Shown here: one piece after another, positions 11,386 to 25,471 of the stretch
Position numbering within the stretch: position 1 is the stretch's first letter
Layout: each line of letters opens with the position of its first letter
Assembly: GCA_949317995.1 (NCBI GenBank)
Contig: OX439039.1
Location: 19,211,282 to 19,275,281 of the forward strand
Source of the DNA: Acholoe squamosa
Lineage: Eukaryota > Annelida > Polychaeta > Phyllodocida > Polynoidae
Length of the DNA stretch: 64,000 bases
Direction of reading: 5' to 3'
Made by a program: the position numbers and the translations under genes
The notes under the pieces: model-generated
Told to the model about the DNA's origin: nothing
What the model saw: the letters and a program-made list of their open reading frames with translations, nothing else
The model's database searches: none

Positions 11386-12960
11386 GGGGCTGTGTACAAA
11401 TGACGTCATGCATTTTTAGACCATTTTTGACCCCCCCTCCCCCCCTTGTCATGTTTCGTCATACAACACTTGACCCCCCCTCAGCATGACGTCATGCAGA
11501 GAGATACCCCCCCCCCAAAGTGCATGAATAGTGAAGGCCTATAGGCTATAAACAAATTAAAATGGTTCAAAGGGACATATAGTGGGTGTGAATTGCCAAT
11601 AAAGGATAAAATGCATGCAAAGTGAAAAAAGAACTAGCACTGATCAACAAATGAACAGAGAAACATGCCAAACACTGTCAGCTTATATAATGTATGGGTC
11701 CCTATATGCAGGATGTACCATGTCCGTGCCTTGTGGTTGTAGGGGCTCATGGAGTGTTATATATAGTGTTAGCTCCCTATTCGAGAGGGCGGGTCGATCG
11801 GTGCGGTTACCGGTAGGACCAGAGGTCGCTTCGATCTCTGGCCGCTATGTGCCGGTTGCACTAACCCGAACTAACTTTTCTGGTTTTACTTGATATTGAC
11901 ATATCTCGAATTAAACCCAAGTTATATAAGAACTCGAACCATTACATAGTTATACACGGAGTACTATGGTAGTGATCATACACATGTATTTCCTGTCACA
12001 AAAGGTCTTAAAAACTATCTAGATCAATAGTCCAATACAGTTAATAGTCTGCCTTCTTTACAGTGAAAGTTGTACACTTGTCAGCGAAGAGAAAATCAAG
12101 AACAGTTATTATTAAGGATCATATAGTTCAAGAGCTTGAATGTATTGATATATTGAATGTATTGATTTAATCTGTAACTTTAACCATATACAAGTGTACT
12201 AGAAATAGGTTTCAGGGAGAACACTCTGAACTTAGTGAGTGGCCTAATAGAAAAAAAAACTCAGAAAGCATCACAAATTCTCAGGAGACCATCGATTGCA
12301 ATCATAGTTCCAATTTGTGATCTTACAAAGCAATCGAGTCACCTCAGCATTTTACTCTAGAATCTGAAAATAAGTTGAGTCCAATAGAGTTCCATTCAGA
12401 CAAAGATGTGGAGAGTAAGCTTAGGGGAGGTCCCCTTTACATCTCCCTTGACACCTCAAGAAGGAGGGGGGGGGGGATATCACACCTTCTCAAAAAGAAG
12501 CCTGTGGATGACTATGGATACTGCCCTGAGGCAACAGAAGCAGTTCAGGGGTATTTTAGATGCATCATTTAGATCCTGAGGGCAGCAGTGGCCCTTTTCA
12601 AAAAGGGTTAAATTGGTATAGGTAGGATAGAGTAGTAGTGCCCCCTTATAGTGGCCTGGACATCACCTTGATTTTACACTGACATTGATGGCAGTGACAC
12701 TCATTGAGTGAGATGTCTGAGGAATGCATGCATGTAGGGCCTATAGGTAATAAATTTATGTCAGATAAATGCATTAAACTTCCCTACATTTAAAAATCTT
12801 TTTACAAAAGTTTTTGTGCCAAAACCAAAGCATATTGTGATTTCTTGACATGATGTCATGCAGCCCATGACCCCCCCCCCTCCCCCCTTGTCATGCTTGG
12901 TCATGGCAAGTGGGACCCCCCCTCCCCCCCTCCTGCATGACGTCATTTGTACACAGCCCC
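11386..12960. mobile_element. Non-autonomous DNA transposon with 27-bp perfect TIRs
   Basis: The 27 bases at 11386-11412 (GGGGCTGTGTACAAATGACG and onward) are repeated exactly, inverted, at 12934-12960. Inside each end lies a C-rich motif plus TTGTCATG (about 11435 and 12870) in direct orientation, and several TGACGTCA or similar sites. The flanks are ..TAT on the left and TAT.. on the right, suggesting a 3-bp target duplication. The 1,575-bp interior has no credible transposase. It lies inside the palindrome-rich outer element and is therefore younger. The superfamily is not certain. Confidence 0.78.
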
Positions 12961-13141
12961 TATGCCCGCGCACCTACACTCACCGCGGGAGGATCCGCGT
13001 AGAGTCCGCGCGGACGCGGCAGGCGCTGTAGCCCTGAGGACTAGCTAAACCGCTGTCATCGGTATCCTGCAGTGCGCAAGCACGTTCAGCGGTATTCATT
13101 AGCCGCACACCAGCCACAGGCGCACCTCCTCTCTGGCTGGA

Positions 13142-13600
13142 GGTTACATGGACGTAAATGCTGCCCTCTCGTGAGTCATATGGTATTCAGGCCTGCACTG
13201 AAGGTGATCTGGGTGCTGATTGGCTTAGAAATCATATGCAAGAAATATTGGTAAAATTATGAAAAAAATCACAAGTGACCCCAAATAGTTCCTAAATGGA
13301 ACAGTAGATGAGTTTTTATATTTTGCCAAGGTTTGGGGATTTTATCAGGTCTGCAAATGTTCATCTGGCCAATGGAGGTTTTGAGGCCCAAAATAGGGTA
13401 GAATGGCACTTGCTGTACGTATCGCTCCCTTAGTTAAGATTTTCAGGGTTAAGCCTATCCTATATTCTAACACATTGTGTGTGAGAGATGGTTTAATCTT
13501 GCTATGGTCGAAAATATTACCAACGAACATTACGGGGGGCTGTTTTTATGTGTTATGCTATATAGAAACATAGAGGAAATGGAATTAGTTCCACGTAACC
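13142..13600. mobile_element. Module A of the macrosatellite: possible TIR element (first of 12 copies)
   Basis: The module begins GGTTACATGGACGTAAAT. Its end, read on the other strand, begins GGTTACGTGGAACTAATT, an imperfect 18-bp TIR with 14 matches. It is exactly the segment missing from the three short units and exactly the segment that closes the array at 31418. TGGA precedes the first copy and follows the last copy. There is no transposase. The superfamily is unknown; a 4-bp TSD is only one of several readings. Confidence 0.6.
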
Positions 13601-16600
13601 TATAGGATGATTGGACATTTGACCTGCCTATTTCAAATGCCCTCTTAATGTCATTTTTCTGTTACAGCAAGGATGGTTTTACAGAAATCTGGCCAAATTA
13701 GTCACAGAAATGGTGTGTAAATAAAAAAAAATAGGAAAACCTTGCTTGCGGAGGTAGGGTAATTCACTAAATATTGCAGTTTCTATGAATCTCCCAAAAC
13801 ATAACTTTTTCTGGACATAAACCACCTACAGGATGAAATTTTCAGCAGAAAATGACATTTTAGCCTCATTTTAATCTTCCTAGGGTTATTGATGCACAGA
13901 TATCCATGTAGGGCCTACCATAGGGTCCATTGGAAGTTTGGTCGGGTTTGCAGTGTTTCGTCAAAGTTTCAGTGAGAGCGCAACTATCTAATTAACCAGT
14001 AGTAATTTATCCCCCAGTGCAAATATTAGTACAATATTGATAACAGGTATTCTTGATGCATGTAACAGAAAAGGCATACCTTAAAAAATGATCCCCTGGT
14101 AAGATATGATCTGTAAAAAGTGGGATTAATTATAGGCCTAATATTAATCATTTTTCACCAGTTTTATCATGTTTTTCATGATTTTGTGAGTTTTTCTGGC
14201 AAAATCCTAACAATATTTTGCAAAATCAATGCCCCCTTCATCATCAGGTGACTGAATTCAATGCAAATATGCAATTTGACAGCTCTAGAACTGATGCTTG
14301 TGCAGTGCATAGATCTTTGATGATAAAAGTCGCTGCTCGGAAATCACATTGAAAACTGGTAGGAATTTCAGTGTGAATTGCACACATCAATCCCCTCATA
14401 TCATAATATTGAGAAAGGCTGTTGCCACCAAACTTTAGGATTTTATAGGACAGACCCTAAGGTTTGATAGGAAAAACATTTTAGTTTTATCTGAAGACCC
14501 TACCCCTAATTAAGGTTACATGGACGTAAATGCTGCCCTCTCGTGAGTCATATGGTATTCAGGCCTGCACTGAAGGTGATCTGGGTGCTGATTGGCTTAG
14601 AAATCATATGCAAGAAATATTGGTAAAATTATGAAAAAAATCACAAGTGACCCCAAATAGTTCCTAAATGGAACAGTAGATGAGTTTTTATATTTTGCCA
14701 AGGTTTGGGGATTTTATCAGGTCTGCAAATGTTCATCTGGCCAATGGAGGTTTTGAGGCCCAAAATAGGGTAGAATGGCACTTGCTGTACGTATCGCTCC
14801 CTTAGTTAAGATTTTCAGGGTTAAGCCTATCCTATATTCTAACACATTGTGTGTGAGAGATGGTTTAATCTTGCTATGGTCGAAAATATTACCAACGAAC
14901 ATTACGGGGGGCTGTTTTTATGTGTTATGCTATATAGAAACATAGAGGAAATGGAATTAGTTCCACGTAACCTATAGGATGATTGGACATTTGACCTGCC
15001 TATTTCAAATGCCCTCTTAATGTCATTTTTCTGTTACAGCAAGGATGGTTTTACAGAAATCTGGCCAAATTAGTCACAGAAATGGTGTGTAAATAAAAAA
15101 AAATAGGAAAACCTTGCTTGCGGAGGTAGGGTAATTCACTAAATATTGCAGTTTCTATGAATCTCCCAAAACATAACTTTTTCTGGACATAAACCACCTA
15201 CAGGATGAAATTTTCAGCAGAAAATGACATTTTAGCCTCATTTTAATCTTCCTAGGGTTATTGATGCACAGATATCCATGTAGGGCCTACCATAGGGTCC
15301 ATTGGAAGTTTGGTCGGGTTTGCAGTGTTTCGTCAAAGTTTCAGTGAGAGCGCAACTATCTAATTAACCAGTAGTAATTTATCCCCCAGTGCAAATATTA
15401 GTACAATATTGATAACAGGTATTCTTGATGCATGTAACAGAAAAGGCATACCTTAAAAAATGATCCCCTGGTAAGATATGATCTGTAAAAAGTGGGATTA
15501 ATTATAGGCCTAATATTAATCATTTTTCACCAGTTTTATCATGTTTTTCATGATTTTGTGAGTTTTTCTGGCAAAATCCTAACAATATTTTGCAAAATCA
15601 ATGCCCCCTTCATCATCAGGTGACTGAATTCAATGCAAATATGCAATTTGACAGCTCTAGAACTGATGCTTGTGCAGTGCATAGATCTTTGATGATAAAA
15701 GTCGCTGCTCGGAAATCACATTGAAAACTGGTAGGAATTTCAGTGTGAATTGCACACATCAATCCCCTCATATCATAATATTGAGAAAGGCTGTTGCCAC
15801 CAAACTTTAGGATTTTATAGGACAGACCCTAAGGTTTGATAGGAAAAACATTTTAGTTTTATCTGAAGACCCTACCCCTAATTAAGGTTACATGGACGTA
15901 AATGCTGCCCTCTCGTGAGTCATATGGTATTCAGGCCTGCACTGAAGGTGATCTGGGTGCTGATTGGCTTAGAAATCATATGCAAGAAATATTGGTAAAA
16001 TTATGAAAAAAATCACAAGTGACCCCAAATAGTTCCTAAATGGAACAGTAGATGAGTTTTTATATTTTGCCAAGGTTTGGGGATTTTATCAGGTCTGCAA
16101 ATGTTCATCTGGCCAATGGAGGTTTTGAGGCCCAAAATAGGGTAGAATGGCACTTGCTGTACGTATCGCTCCCTTAGTTAAGATTTTCAGGGTTAAGCCT
16201 ATCCTATATTCTAACACATTGTGTGTGAGAGATGGTTTAATCTTGCTATGGTCGAAAATATTACCAACGAACATTACGGGGGGCTGTTTTTATGTGTTAT
16301 GCTATATAGAAACATAGAGGAAATGGAATTAGTTCCACGTAACCATAGGATGATTGGACATTTGACCTGCCTATTTCAAATGCCCTCTTAATGTCATTTT
16401 TCTGTTACAGCAAGGATGGTTTTACAGAAATCTGGCCAAATTAGTCACAGAAATGGTGTGTAAATAAAAAAAAATAGGAAAACCTTGCTTGCGGAGGTAG
16501 GGTAATTCACTAAATATTGCAGTTTCTATGAATCTCCCAAAACATAACTTTTTCTGGACATAAACCACCTACAGGATGAAATTTTCAGCAGAAAATGACA

Positions 16601-17252
16601 TTTTAGCCTCATTTTAATCTTCCTAGGGTTATTGATGCACAGATATCCATGTAGGGCCTACCATAGGGTCCATTGGAAGTTTGGTCGGGTTTGCAGTGTT
16701 TCGTCAAAGTTTCAGTGAGAGCGCAACTATCTAATTAACCAGTAGTAATTTATCCCCCAGTGCAAATATTAGTACAATATTGATAACAGGTATTCTTGAT
16801 GCATGTAACAGAAAAGGCATACCTTAAAAAATGATCCCCTGGTAAGATATGATCTGTAAAAAGTGGGATTAATTATAGGCCTAATATTAATCATTTTTCA
16901 CCAGTTTTATCATGTTTTTCATGATTTTGTGAGTTTTTCTGGCAAAATCCTAACAATATTTTGCAAAATCAATGCCCCCTTCATCATCAGGTGACTGAAT
17001 TCAATGCAAATATGCAATTTGACAGCTCTAGAACTGATGCTTGTGCAGTGCATAGATCTTTGATGATAAAAGTCGCTGCTCGGAAATCACATTGAAAACT
17101 GGTAGGAATTTCAGTGTGAATTGCACACATCAATCCCCTCATATCATAATATTGAGAAAGGCTGTTGCCACCAAACTTTAGGATTTTATAGGACAGACCC
17201 TAAGGTTTGATAGGAAAAACATTTTAGTTTTATCTGAAGACCCTACCCCTAA

Positions 17253-18165
17253 TATAGGATGATTGGACATTTGACCTGCCTATTTCAAATGCCCTCTTAA
17301 TGTCATTTTTCTGTTACAGCAAGGATGGTTTTACAGAAATCTGGCCAAATTAGTCACAGAAATGGTGTGTAAATAAAAAAAAATAGGAAAACCTTGCTTG
17401 CGGAGGTAGGGTAATTCACTAAATATTGCAGTTTCTATGAATCTCCCAAAACATAACTTTTTCTGGACATAAACCACCTACAGGATGAAATTTTCAGCAG
17501 AAAATGACATTTTAGCCTCATTTTAATCTTCCTAGGGTTATTGATGCACAGATATCCATGTAGGGCCTACCATAGGGTCCATTGGAAGTTTGGTCGGGTT
17601 TGCAGTGTTTCGTCAAAGTTTCAGTGAGAGCGCAACTATCTAATTAACCAGTAGTAATTTATCCCCCAGTGCAAATATTAGTACAATATTGATAACAGGT
17701 ATTCTTGATGCATGTAACAGAAAAGGCATACCTTAAAAAATGATCCCCTGGTAAGATATGATCTGTAAAAAGTGGGATTAATTATAGGCCTAATATTAAT
17801 CATTTTTCACCAGTTTTATCATGTTTTTCATGATTTTGTGAGTTTTTCTGGCAAAATCCTAACAATATTTTGCAAAATCAATGCCCCCTTCATCATCAGG
17901 TGACTGAATTCAATGCAAATATGCAATTTGACAGCTCTAGAACTGATGCTTGTGCAGTGCATAGATCTTTGATGATAAAAGTCGCTGCTCGGAAATCACA
18001 TTGAAAACTGGTAGGAATTTCAGTGTGAATTGCACACATCAATCCCCTCATATCATAATATTGAGAAAGGCTGTTGCCACCAAACTTTAGGATTTTATAG
18101 GACAGACCCTAAGGTTTGATAGGAAAAACATTTTAGTTTTATCTGAAGACCCTACCCCTAATTAA
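17253..18165. repeat. Short macrosatellite unit lacking module A (first)
   Basis: The preceding unit ends ..CCCCTAA and runs straight into TATAGGATGATTGG, the first bases of module B. Module A is absent and the remainder is a normal B. The same junction occurs at 23650. Confidence 0.93.
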
Positions 18166-21100
18166 GGTTACATGGACGTAAATGCTGCCCTCTCGTGAGT
18201 CATATGGTATTCAGGCCTGCACTGAAGGTGATCTGGGTGCTGATTGGCTTAGAAATCATATGCAAGAAATATTGGTAAAATTATGAAAAAAATCACAAGT
18301 GACCCCAAATAGTTCCTAAATGGAACAGTAGATGAGTTTTTATATTTTGCCAAGGTTTGGGGATTTTATCAGGTCTGCAAATGTTCATCTGGCCAATGGA
18401 GGTTTTGAGGCCCAAAATAGGGTAGAATGGCACTTGCTGTACGTATCGCTCCCTTAGTTAAGATTTTCAGGGTTAAGCCTATCCTATATTCTAACACATT
18501 GTGTGTGAGAGATGGTTTAATCTTGCTATGGTCGAAAATATTACCAACGAACATTACGGGGGGCTGTTTTTATGTGTTATGCTATATAGAAACATAGAGG
18601 AAATGGAATTAGTTCCACGTAACCTATAGGATGATTGGACATTTGACCTGCCTATTTCAAATGCCCTCTTAATGTCATTTTTCTGTTACAGCAAGGATGG
18701 TTTTACAGAAATCTGGCCAAATTAGTCACAGAAATGGTGTGTAAATAAAAAAAAATAGGAAAACCTTGCTTGCGGAGGTAGGGTAATTCACTAAATATTG
18801 CAGTTTCTATGAATCTCCCAAAACATAACTTTTTCTGGACATAAACCACCTACAGGATGAAATTTTCAGCAGAAAATGACATTTTAGCCTCATTTTAATC
18901 TTCCTAGGGTTATTGATGCACAGATATCCATGTAGGGCCTACCATAGGGTCCATTGGAAGTTTGGTCGGGTTTGCAGTGTTTCGTCAAAGTTTCAGTGAG
19001 AGCGCAACTATCTAATTAACCAGTAGTAATTTATCCCCCAGTGCAAATATTAGTACAATATTGATAACAGGTATTCTTGATGCATGTAACAGAAAAGGCA
19101 TACCTTAAAAAATGATCCCCTGGTAAGATATGATCTGTAAAAAGTGGGATTAATTATAGGCCTAATATTAATCATTTTTCACCAGTTTTATCATGTTTTT
19201 CATGATTTTGTGAGTTTTTCTGGCAAAATCCTAACAATATTTTGCAAAATCAATGCCCCCTTCATCATCAGGTGACTGAATTCAATGCAAATATGCAATT
19301 TGACAGCTCTAGAACTGATGCTTGTGCAGTGCATAGATCTTTGATGATAAAAGTCGCTGCTCGGAAATCACATTGAAAACTGGTAGGAATTTCAGTGTGA
19401 ATTGCACACATCAATCCCCTCATATCATAATATTGAGAAAGGCTGTTGCCACCAAACTTTAGGATTTTATAGGACAGACCCTAAGGTTTGATAGGAAAAA
19501 CATTTTAGTTTTATCTGAAGACCCTACCCCTAATTAAGGTTACATGGACGTAAATGCTGCCCTCTCGTGAGTCATATGGTATTCAGGCCTGCACTGAAGG
19601 TGATCTGGGTGCTGATTGGCTTAGAAATCATATGCAAGAAATATTGGTAAAATTATGAAAAAAATCACAAGTGACCCCAAATAGTTCCTAAATGGAACAG
19701 TAGATGAGTTTTTATATTTTGCCAAGGTTTGGGGATTTTATCAGGTCTGCAAATGTTCATCTGGCCAATGGAGGTTTTGAGGCCCAAAATAGGGTAGAAT
19801 GGCACTTGCTGTACGTATCGCTCCCTTAGTTAAGATTTTCAGGGTTAAGCCTATCCTATATTCTAACACATTGTGTGTGAGAGATGGTTTAATCTTGCTA
19901 TGGTCGAAAATATTACCAACGAACATTACGGGGGGCTGTTTTTATGTGTTATGCTATATAGAAACATAGAGGAAATGGAATTAGTTCCACGTAACCTATA
20001 GGATGATTGGACATTTGACCTGCCTATTTCAAATGCCCTCTTAATGTCATTTTTCTGTTACAGCAAGGATGGTTTTACAGAAATCTGGCCAAATTAGTCA
20101 CAGAAATGGTGTGTAAATAAAAAAAAATAGGAAAACCTTGCTTGCGGAGGTAGGGTAATTCACTAAATATTGCAGTTTCTATGAATCTCCCAAAACATAA
20201 CTTTTTCTGGACATAAACCACCTACAGGATGAAATTTTCAGCAGAAAATGACATTTTAGCCTCATTTTAATCTTCCTAGGGTTATTGATGCACAGATATC
20301 CATGTAGGGCCTACCATAGGGTCCATTGGAAGTTTGGTCGGGTTTGCAGTGTTTCGTCAAAGTTTCAGTGAGAGCGCAACTATCTAATTAACCAGTAGTA
20401 ATTTATCCCCCAGTGCAAATATTAGTACAATATTGATAACAGGTATTCTTGATGCATGTAACAGAAAAGGCATACCTTAAAAAATGATCCCCTGGTAAGA
20501 TATGATCTGTAAAAAGTGGGATTAATTATAGGCCTAATATTAATCATTTTTCACCAGTTTTATCATGTTTTTCATGATTTTGTGAGTTTTTCTGGCAAAA
20601 TCCTAACAATATTTTGCAAAATCAATGCCCCCTTCATCATCAGGTGACTGAATTCAATGCAAATATGCAATTTGACAGCTCTAGAACTGATGCTTGTGCA
20701 GTGCATAGATCTTTGATGATAAAAGTCGCTGCTCGGAAATCACATTGAAAACTGGTAGGAATTTCAGTGTGAATTGCACACATCAATCCCCTCATATCAT
20801 AATATTGAGAAAGGCTGTTGCCACCAAACTTTAGGATTTTATAGGACAGACCCTAAGGTTTGATAGGAAAAACATTTTAGTTTTATCTGAAGACCCTACC
20901 CCTAATTAAGGTTACATGGACGTAAATGCTGCCCTCTCGTGAGTCATATGGTATTCAGGCCTGCACTGAAGGTGATCTGGGTGCTGATTGGCTTAGAAAT
21001 CATATGCAAGAAATATTGGTAAAATTATGAAAAAAATCACAAGTGACCCCAAATAGTTCCTAAATGGAACAGTAGATGAGTTTTTATATTTTGCCAAGGT

Positions 21101-23649
21101 TTGGGGATTTTATCAGGTCTGCAAATGTTCATCTGGCCAATGGAGGTTTTGAGGCCCAAAATAGGGTAGAATGGCACTTGCTGTACGTATCGCTCCCTTA
21201 GTTAAGATTTTCAGGGTTAAGCCTATCCTATATTCTAACACATTGTGTGTGAGAGATGGTTTAATCTTGCTATGGTCGAAAATATTACCAACGAACATTA
21301 CGGGGGGCTGTTTTTATGTGTTATGCTATATAGAAACATAGAGGAAATGGAATTAGTTCCACGTAACCTATAGGATGATTGGACATTTGACCTGCCTATT
21401 TCAAATGCCCTCTTAATGTCATTTTTCTGTTACAGCAAGGATGGTTTTACAGAAATCTGGCCAAATTAGTCACAGAAATGGTGTGTAAATAAAAAAAAAT
21501 AGGAAAACCTTGCTTGCGGAGGTAGGGTAATTCACTAAATATTGCAGTTTCTATGAATCTCCCAAAACATAACTTTTTCTGGACATAAACCACCTACAGG
21601 ATGAAATTTTCAGCAGAAAATGACATTTTAGCCTCATTTTAATCTTCCTAGGGTTATTGATGCACAGATATCCATGTAGGGCCTACCATAGGGTCCATTG
21701 GAAGTTTGGTCGGGTTTGCAGTGTTTCGTCAAAGTTTCAGTGAGAGCGCAACTATCTAATTAACCAGTAGTAATTTATCCCCCAGTGCAAATATTAGTAC
21801 AATATTGATAACAGGTATTCTTGATGCATGTAACAGAAAAGGCATACCTTAAAAAATGATCCCCTGGTAAGATATGATCTGTAAAAAGTGGGATTAATTA
21901 TAGGCCTAATATTAATCATTTTTCACCAGTTTTATCATGTTTTTCATGATTTTGTGAGTTTTTCTGGCAAAATCCTAACAATATTTTGCAAAATCAATGC
22001 CCCCTTCATCATCAGGTGACTGAATTCAATGCAAATATGCAATTTGACAGCTCTAGAACTGATGCTTGTGCAGTGCATAGATCTTTGATGATAAAAGTCG
22101 CTGCTCGGAAATCACATTGAAAACTGGTAGGAATTTCAGTGTGAATTGCACACATCAATCCCCTCATATCATAATATTGAGAAAGGCTGTTGCCACCAAA
22201 CTTTAGGATTTTATAGGACAGACCCTAAGGTTTGATAGGAAAAACATTTTAGTTTTATCTGAAGACCCTACCCCTAATTAAGGTTACATGGACGTAAATG
22301 CTGCCCTCTCGTGAGTCATATGGTATTCAGGCCTGCACTGAAGGTGATCTGGGTGCTGATTGGCTTAGAAATCATATGCAAGAAATATTGGTAAAATTAT
22401 GAAAAAAATCACAAGTGACCCCAAATAGTTCCTAAATGGAACAGTAGATGAGTTTTTATATTTTGCCAAGGTTTGGGGATTTTATCAGGTCTGCAAATGT
22501 TCATCTGGCCAATGGAGGTTTTGAGGCCCAAAATAGGGTAGAATGGCACTTGCTGTACGTATCGCTCCCTTAGTTAAGATTTTCAGGGTTAAGCCTATCC
22601 TATATTCTAACACATTGTGTGTGAGAGATGGTTTAATCTTGCTATGGTCGAAAATATTACCAACGAACATTACGGGGGGCTGTTTTTATGTGTTATGCTA
22701 TATAGAAACATAGAGGAAATGGAATTAGTTCCACGTAACCTATAGGATGATTGGACATTTGACCTGCCTATTTCAAATGCCCTCTTAATGTCATTTTTCT
22801 GTTACAGCAAGGATGGTTTTACAGAAATCTGGCCAAATTAGTCACAGAAATGGTGTGTAAATAAAAAAAAATAGGAAAACCTTGCTTGCGGAGGTAGGGT
22901 AATTCACTAAATATTGCAGTTTCTATGAATCTCCCAAAACATAACTTTTTCTGGACATAAACCACCTACAGGATGAAATTTTCAGCAGAAAATGACATTT
23001 TAGCCTCATTTTAATCTTCCTAGGGTTATTGATGCACAGATATCCATGTAGGGCCTACCATAGGGTCCATTGGAAGTTTGGTCGGGTTTGCAGTGTTTCG
23101 TCAAAGTTTCAGTGAGAGCGCAACTATCTAATTAACCAGTAGTAATTTATCCCCCAGTGCAAATATTAGTACAATATTGATAACAGGTATTCTTGATGCA
23201 TGTAACAGAAAAGGCATACCTTAAAAAATGATCCCCTGGTAAGATATGATCTGTAAAAAGTGGGATTAATTATAGGCCTAATATTAATCATTTTTCACCA
23301 GTTTTATCATGTTTTTCATGATTTTGTGAGTTTTTCTGGCAAAATCCTAACAATATTTTGCAAAATCAATGCCCCCTTCATCATCAGGTGACTGAATTCA
23401 ATGCAAATATGCAATTTGACAGCTCTAGAACTGATGCTTGTGCAGTGCATAGATCTTTGATGATAAAAGTCGCTGCTCGGAAATCACATTGAAAACTGGT
23501 AGGAATTTCAGTGTGAATTGCACACATCAATCCCCTCATATCATAATATTGAGAAAGGCTGTTGCCACCAAACTTTAGGATTTTATAGGACAGACCCTAA
23601 GGTTTGATAGGAAAAACATTTTAGTTTTATCTGAAGACCCTACCCCTAA

Positions 23650-24561
23650 TATAGGATGATTGGACATTTGACCTGCCTATTTCAAATGCCCTCTTAATGT
23701 CATTTTTCTGTTACAGCAAGGATGGTTTTACAGAAATCTGGCCAAATTAGTCACAGAAATGGTGTGTAAATAAAAAAAAATAGGAAAACCTTGCTTGCGG
23801 AGGTAGGGTAATTCACTAAATATTGCAGTTTCTATGAATCTCCCAAAACATAACTTTTTCTGGACATAAACCACCTACAGGATGAAATTTTCAGCAGAAA
23901 ATGACATTTTAGCCTCATTTTAATCTTCCTAGGGTTATTGATGCACAGATATCCATGTAGGGCCTACCATAGGGTCCATTGGAAGTTTGGTCGGGTTTGC
24001 AGTGTTTCGTCAAAGTTTCAGTGAGAGCGCAACTATCTAATTAACCAGTAGTAATTTATCCCCCAGTGCAAATATTAGTACAATATTGATAACAGGTATT
24101 CTTGATGCATGTAACAGAAAAGGCATACCTTAAAAAATGATCCCCTGGTAAGATATGATCTGTAAAAAGTGGGATTAATTATAGGCCTAATATTAATCAT
24201 TTTTCACCAGTTTTATCATGTTTTTCATGATTTTGTGAGTTTTTCTGGCAAAATCCTAACAATATTTTGCAAAATCAATGCCCCCTTCATCATCAGGTGA
24301 CTGAATTCAATGCAAATATGCAATTTGACAGCTCTAGAACTGATGCTTGTGCAGTGCATAGATCTTTGATGATAAAAGTCGCTGCTCGGAAATCACATTG
24401 AAAACTGGTAGGAATTTCAGTGTGAATTGCACACATCAATCCCCTCATATCATAATATTGAGAAAGGCTGTTGCCACCAAACTTTAGGATTTTATAGGAC
24501 AGACCCTAAGGTTTGATAGGAAAAACATTTTAGTTTTATCTGAAGACCCTACCCCTAATTA
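23650..24561. repeat. Short macrosatellite unit lacking module A (second)
   Basis: The junction CCTAA|TATAGGATG is identical to that at 17253. This suggests that both short units descend from one event spread by unequal exchange, or that the same precise loss happened twice. Confidence 0.93.
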
Positions 24562-25471
24562 AGGATGATTGGACATTTGACCTGCCTATTTCAAATGCCC
24601 TCTTAATGTCATTTTTCTGTTACAGCAAGGATGGTTTTACAGAAATCTGGCCAAATTAGTCACAGAAATGGTGTGTAAATAAAAAAAAATAGGAAAACCT
24701 TGCTTGCGGAGGTAGGGTAATTCACTAAATATTGCAGTTTCTATGAATCTCCCAAAACATAACTTTTTCTGGACATAAACCACCTACAGGATGAAATTTT
24801 CAGCAGAAAATGACATTTTAGCCTCATTTTAATCTTCCTAGGGTTATTGATGCACAGATATCCATGTAGGGCCTACCATAGGGTCCATTGGAAGTTTGGT
24901 CGGGTTTGCAGTGTTTCGTCAAAGTTTCAGTGAGAGCGCAACTATCTAATTAACCAGTAGTAATTTATCCCCCAGTGCAAATATTAGTACAATATTGATA
25001 ACAGGTATTCTTGATGCATGTAACAGAAAAGGCATACCTTAAAAAATGATCCCCTGGTAAGATATGATCTGTAAAAAGTGGGATTAATTATAGGCCTAAT
25101 ATTAATCATTTTTCACCAGTTTTATCATGTTTTTCATGATTTTGTGAGTTTTTCTGGCAAAATCCTAACAATATTTTGCAAAATCAATGCCCCCTTCATC
25201 ATCAGGTGACTGAATTCAATGCAAATATGCAATTTGACAGCTCTAGAACTGATGCTTGTGCAGTGCATAGATCTTTGATGATAAAAGTCGCTGCTCGGAA
25301 ATCACATTGAAAACTGGTAGGAATTTCAGTGTGAATTGCACACATCAATCCCCTCATATCATAATATTGAGAAAGGCTGTTGCCACCAAACTTTAGGATT
25401 TTATAGGACAGACCCTAAGGTTTGATAGGAAAAACATTTTAGTTTTATCTGAAGACCCTACCCCTAATTAA
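24562..25471. repeat. Short macrosatellite unit lacking module A (third, different junction)
   Basis: The join reads CCTAATTA|AGGATGATTGG, unlike the other two short units, so it is an independent loss of module A. It lies directly after another short unit, giving B-B-B in the array. Confidence 0.92.

Larger units (their letters stand above)
10361..13080. mobile_element. Outer inverted-repeat element, split by the 11386-12960 insertion
   Basis: The segment at about 10369-10400, AGGATACCGATGACAGCGG and onward, is repeated inverted at about 13035-13066, giving arms of roughly 30 bp. Both flanks carry a similar AGTGC..AAGC string (10361 and 13070), which could be a decayed target-site duplication or shared older sequence. 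Between the arms lies the AGTCC..GGACT palindrome array. Another such palindrome lies just inside the right arm (about 13033-13045). Without the nested insertion the element would be about 1.15 kb. No transposase is visible, so it would be non-autonomous. Confidence 0.6.

Noticed and set aside
13345-13530. A 61-codon minus-strand frame repeated in 12 macrosatellite units
   Set aside because: It is identical only because the units are identical. It has no family resemblance, no upstream signals and no sign of selection.
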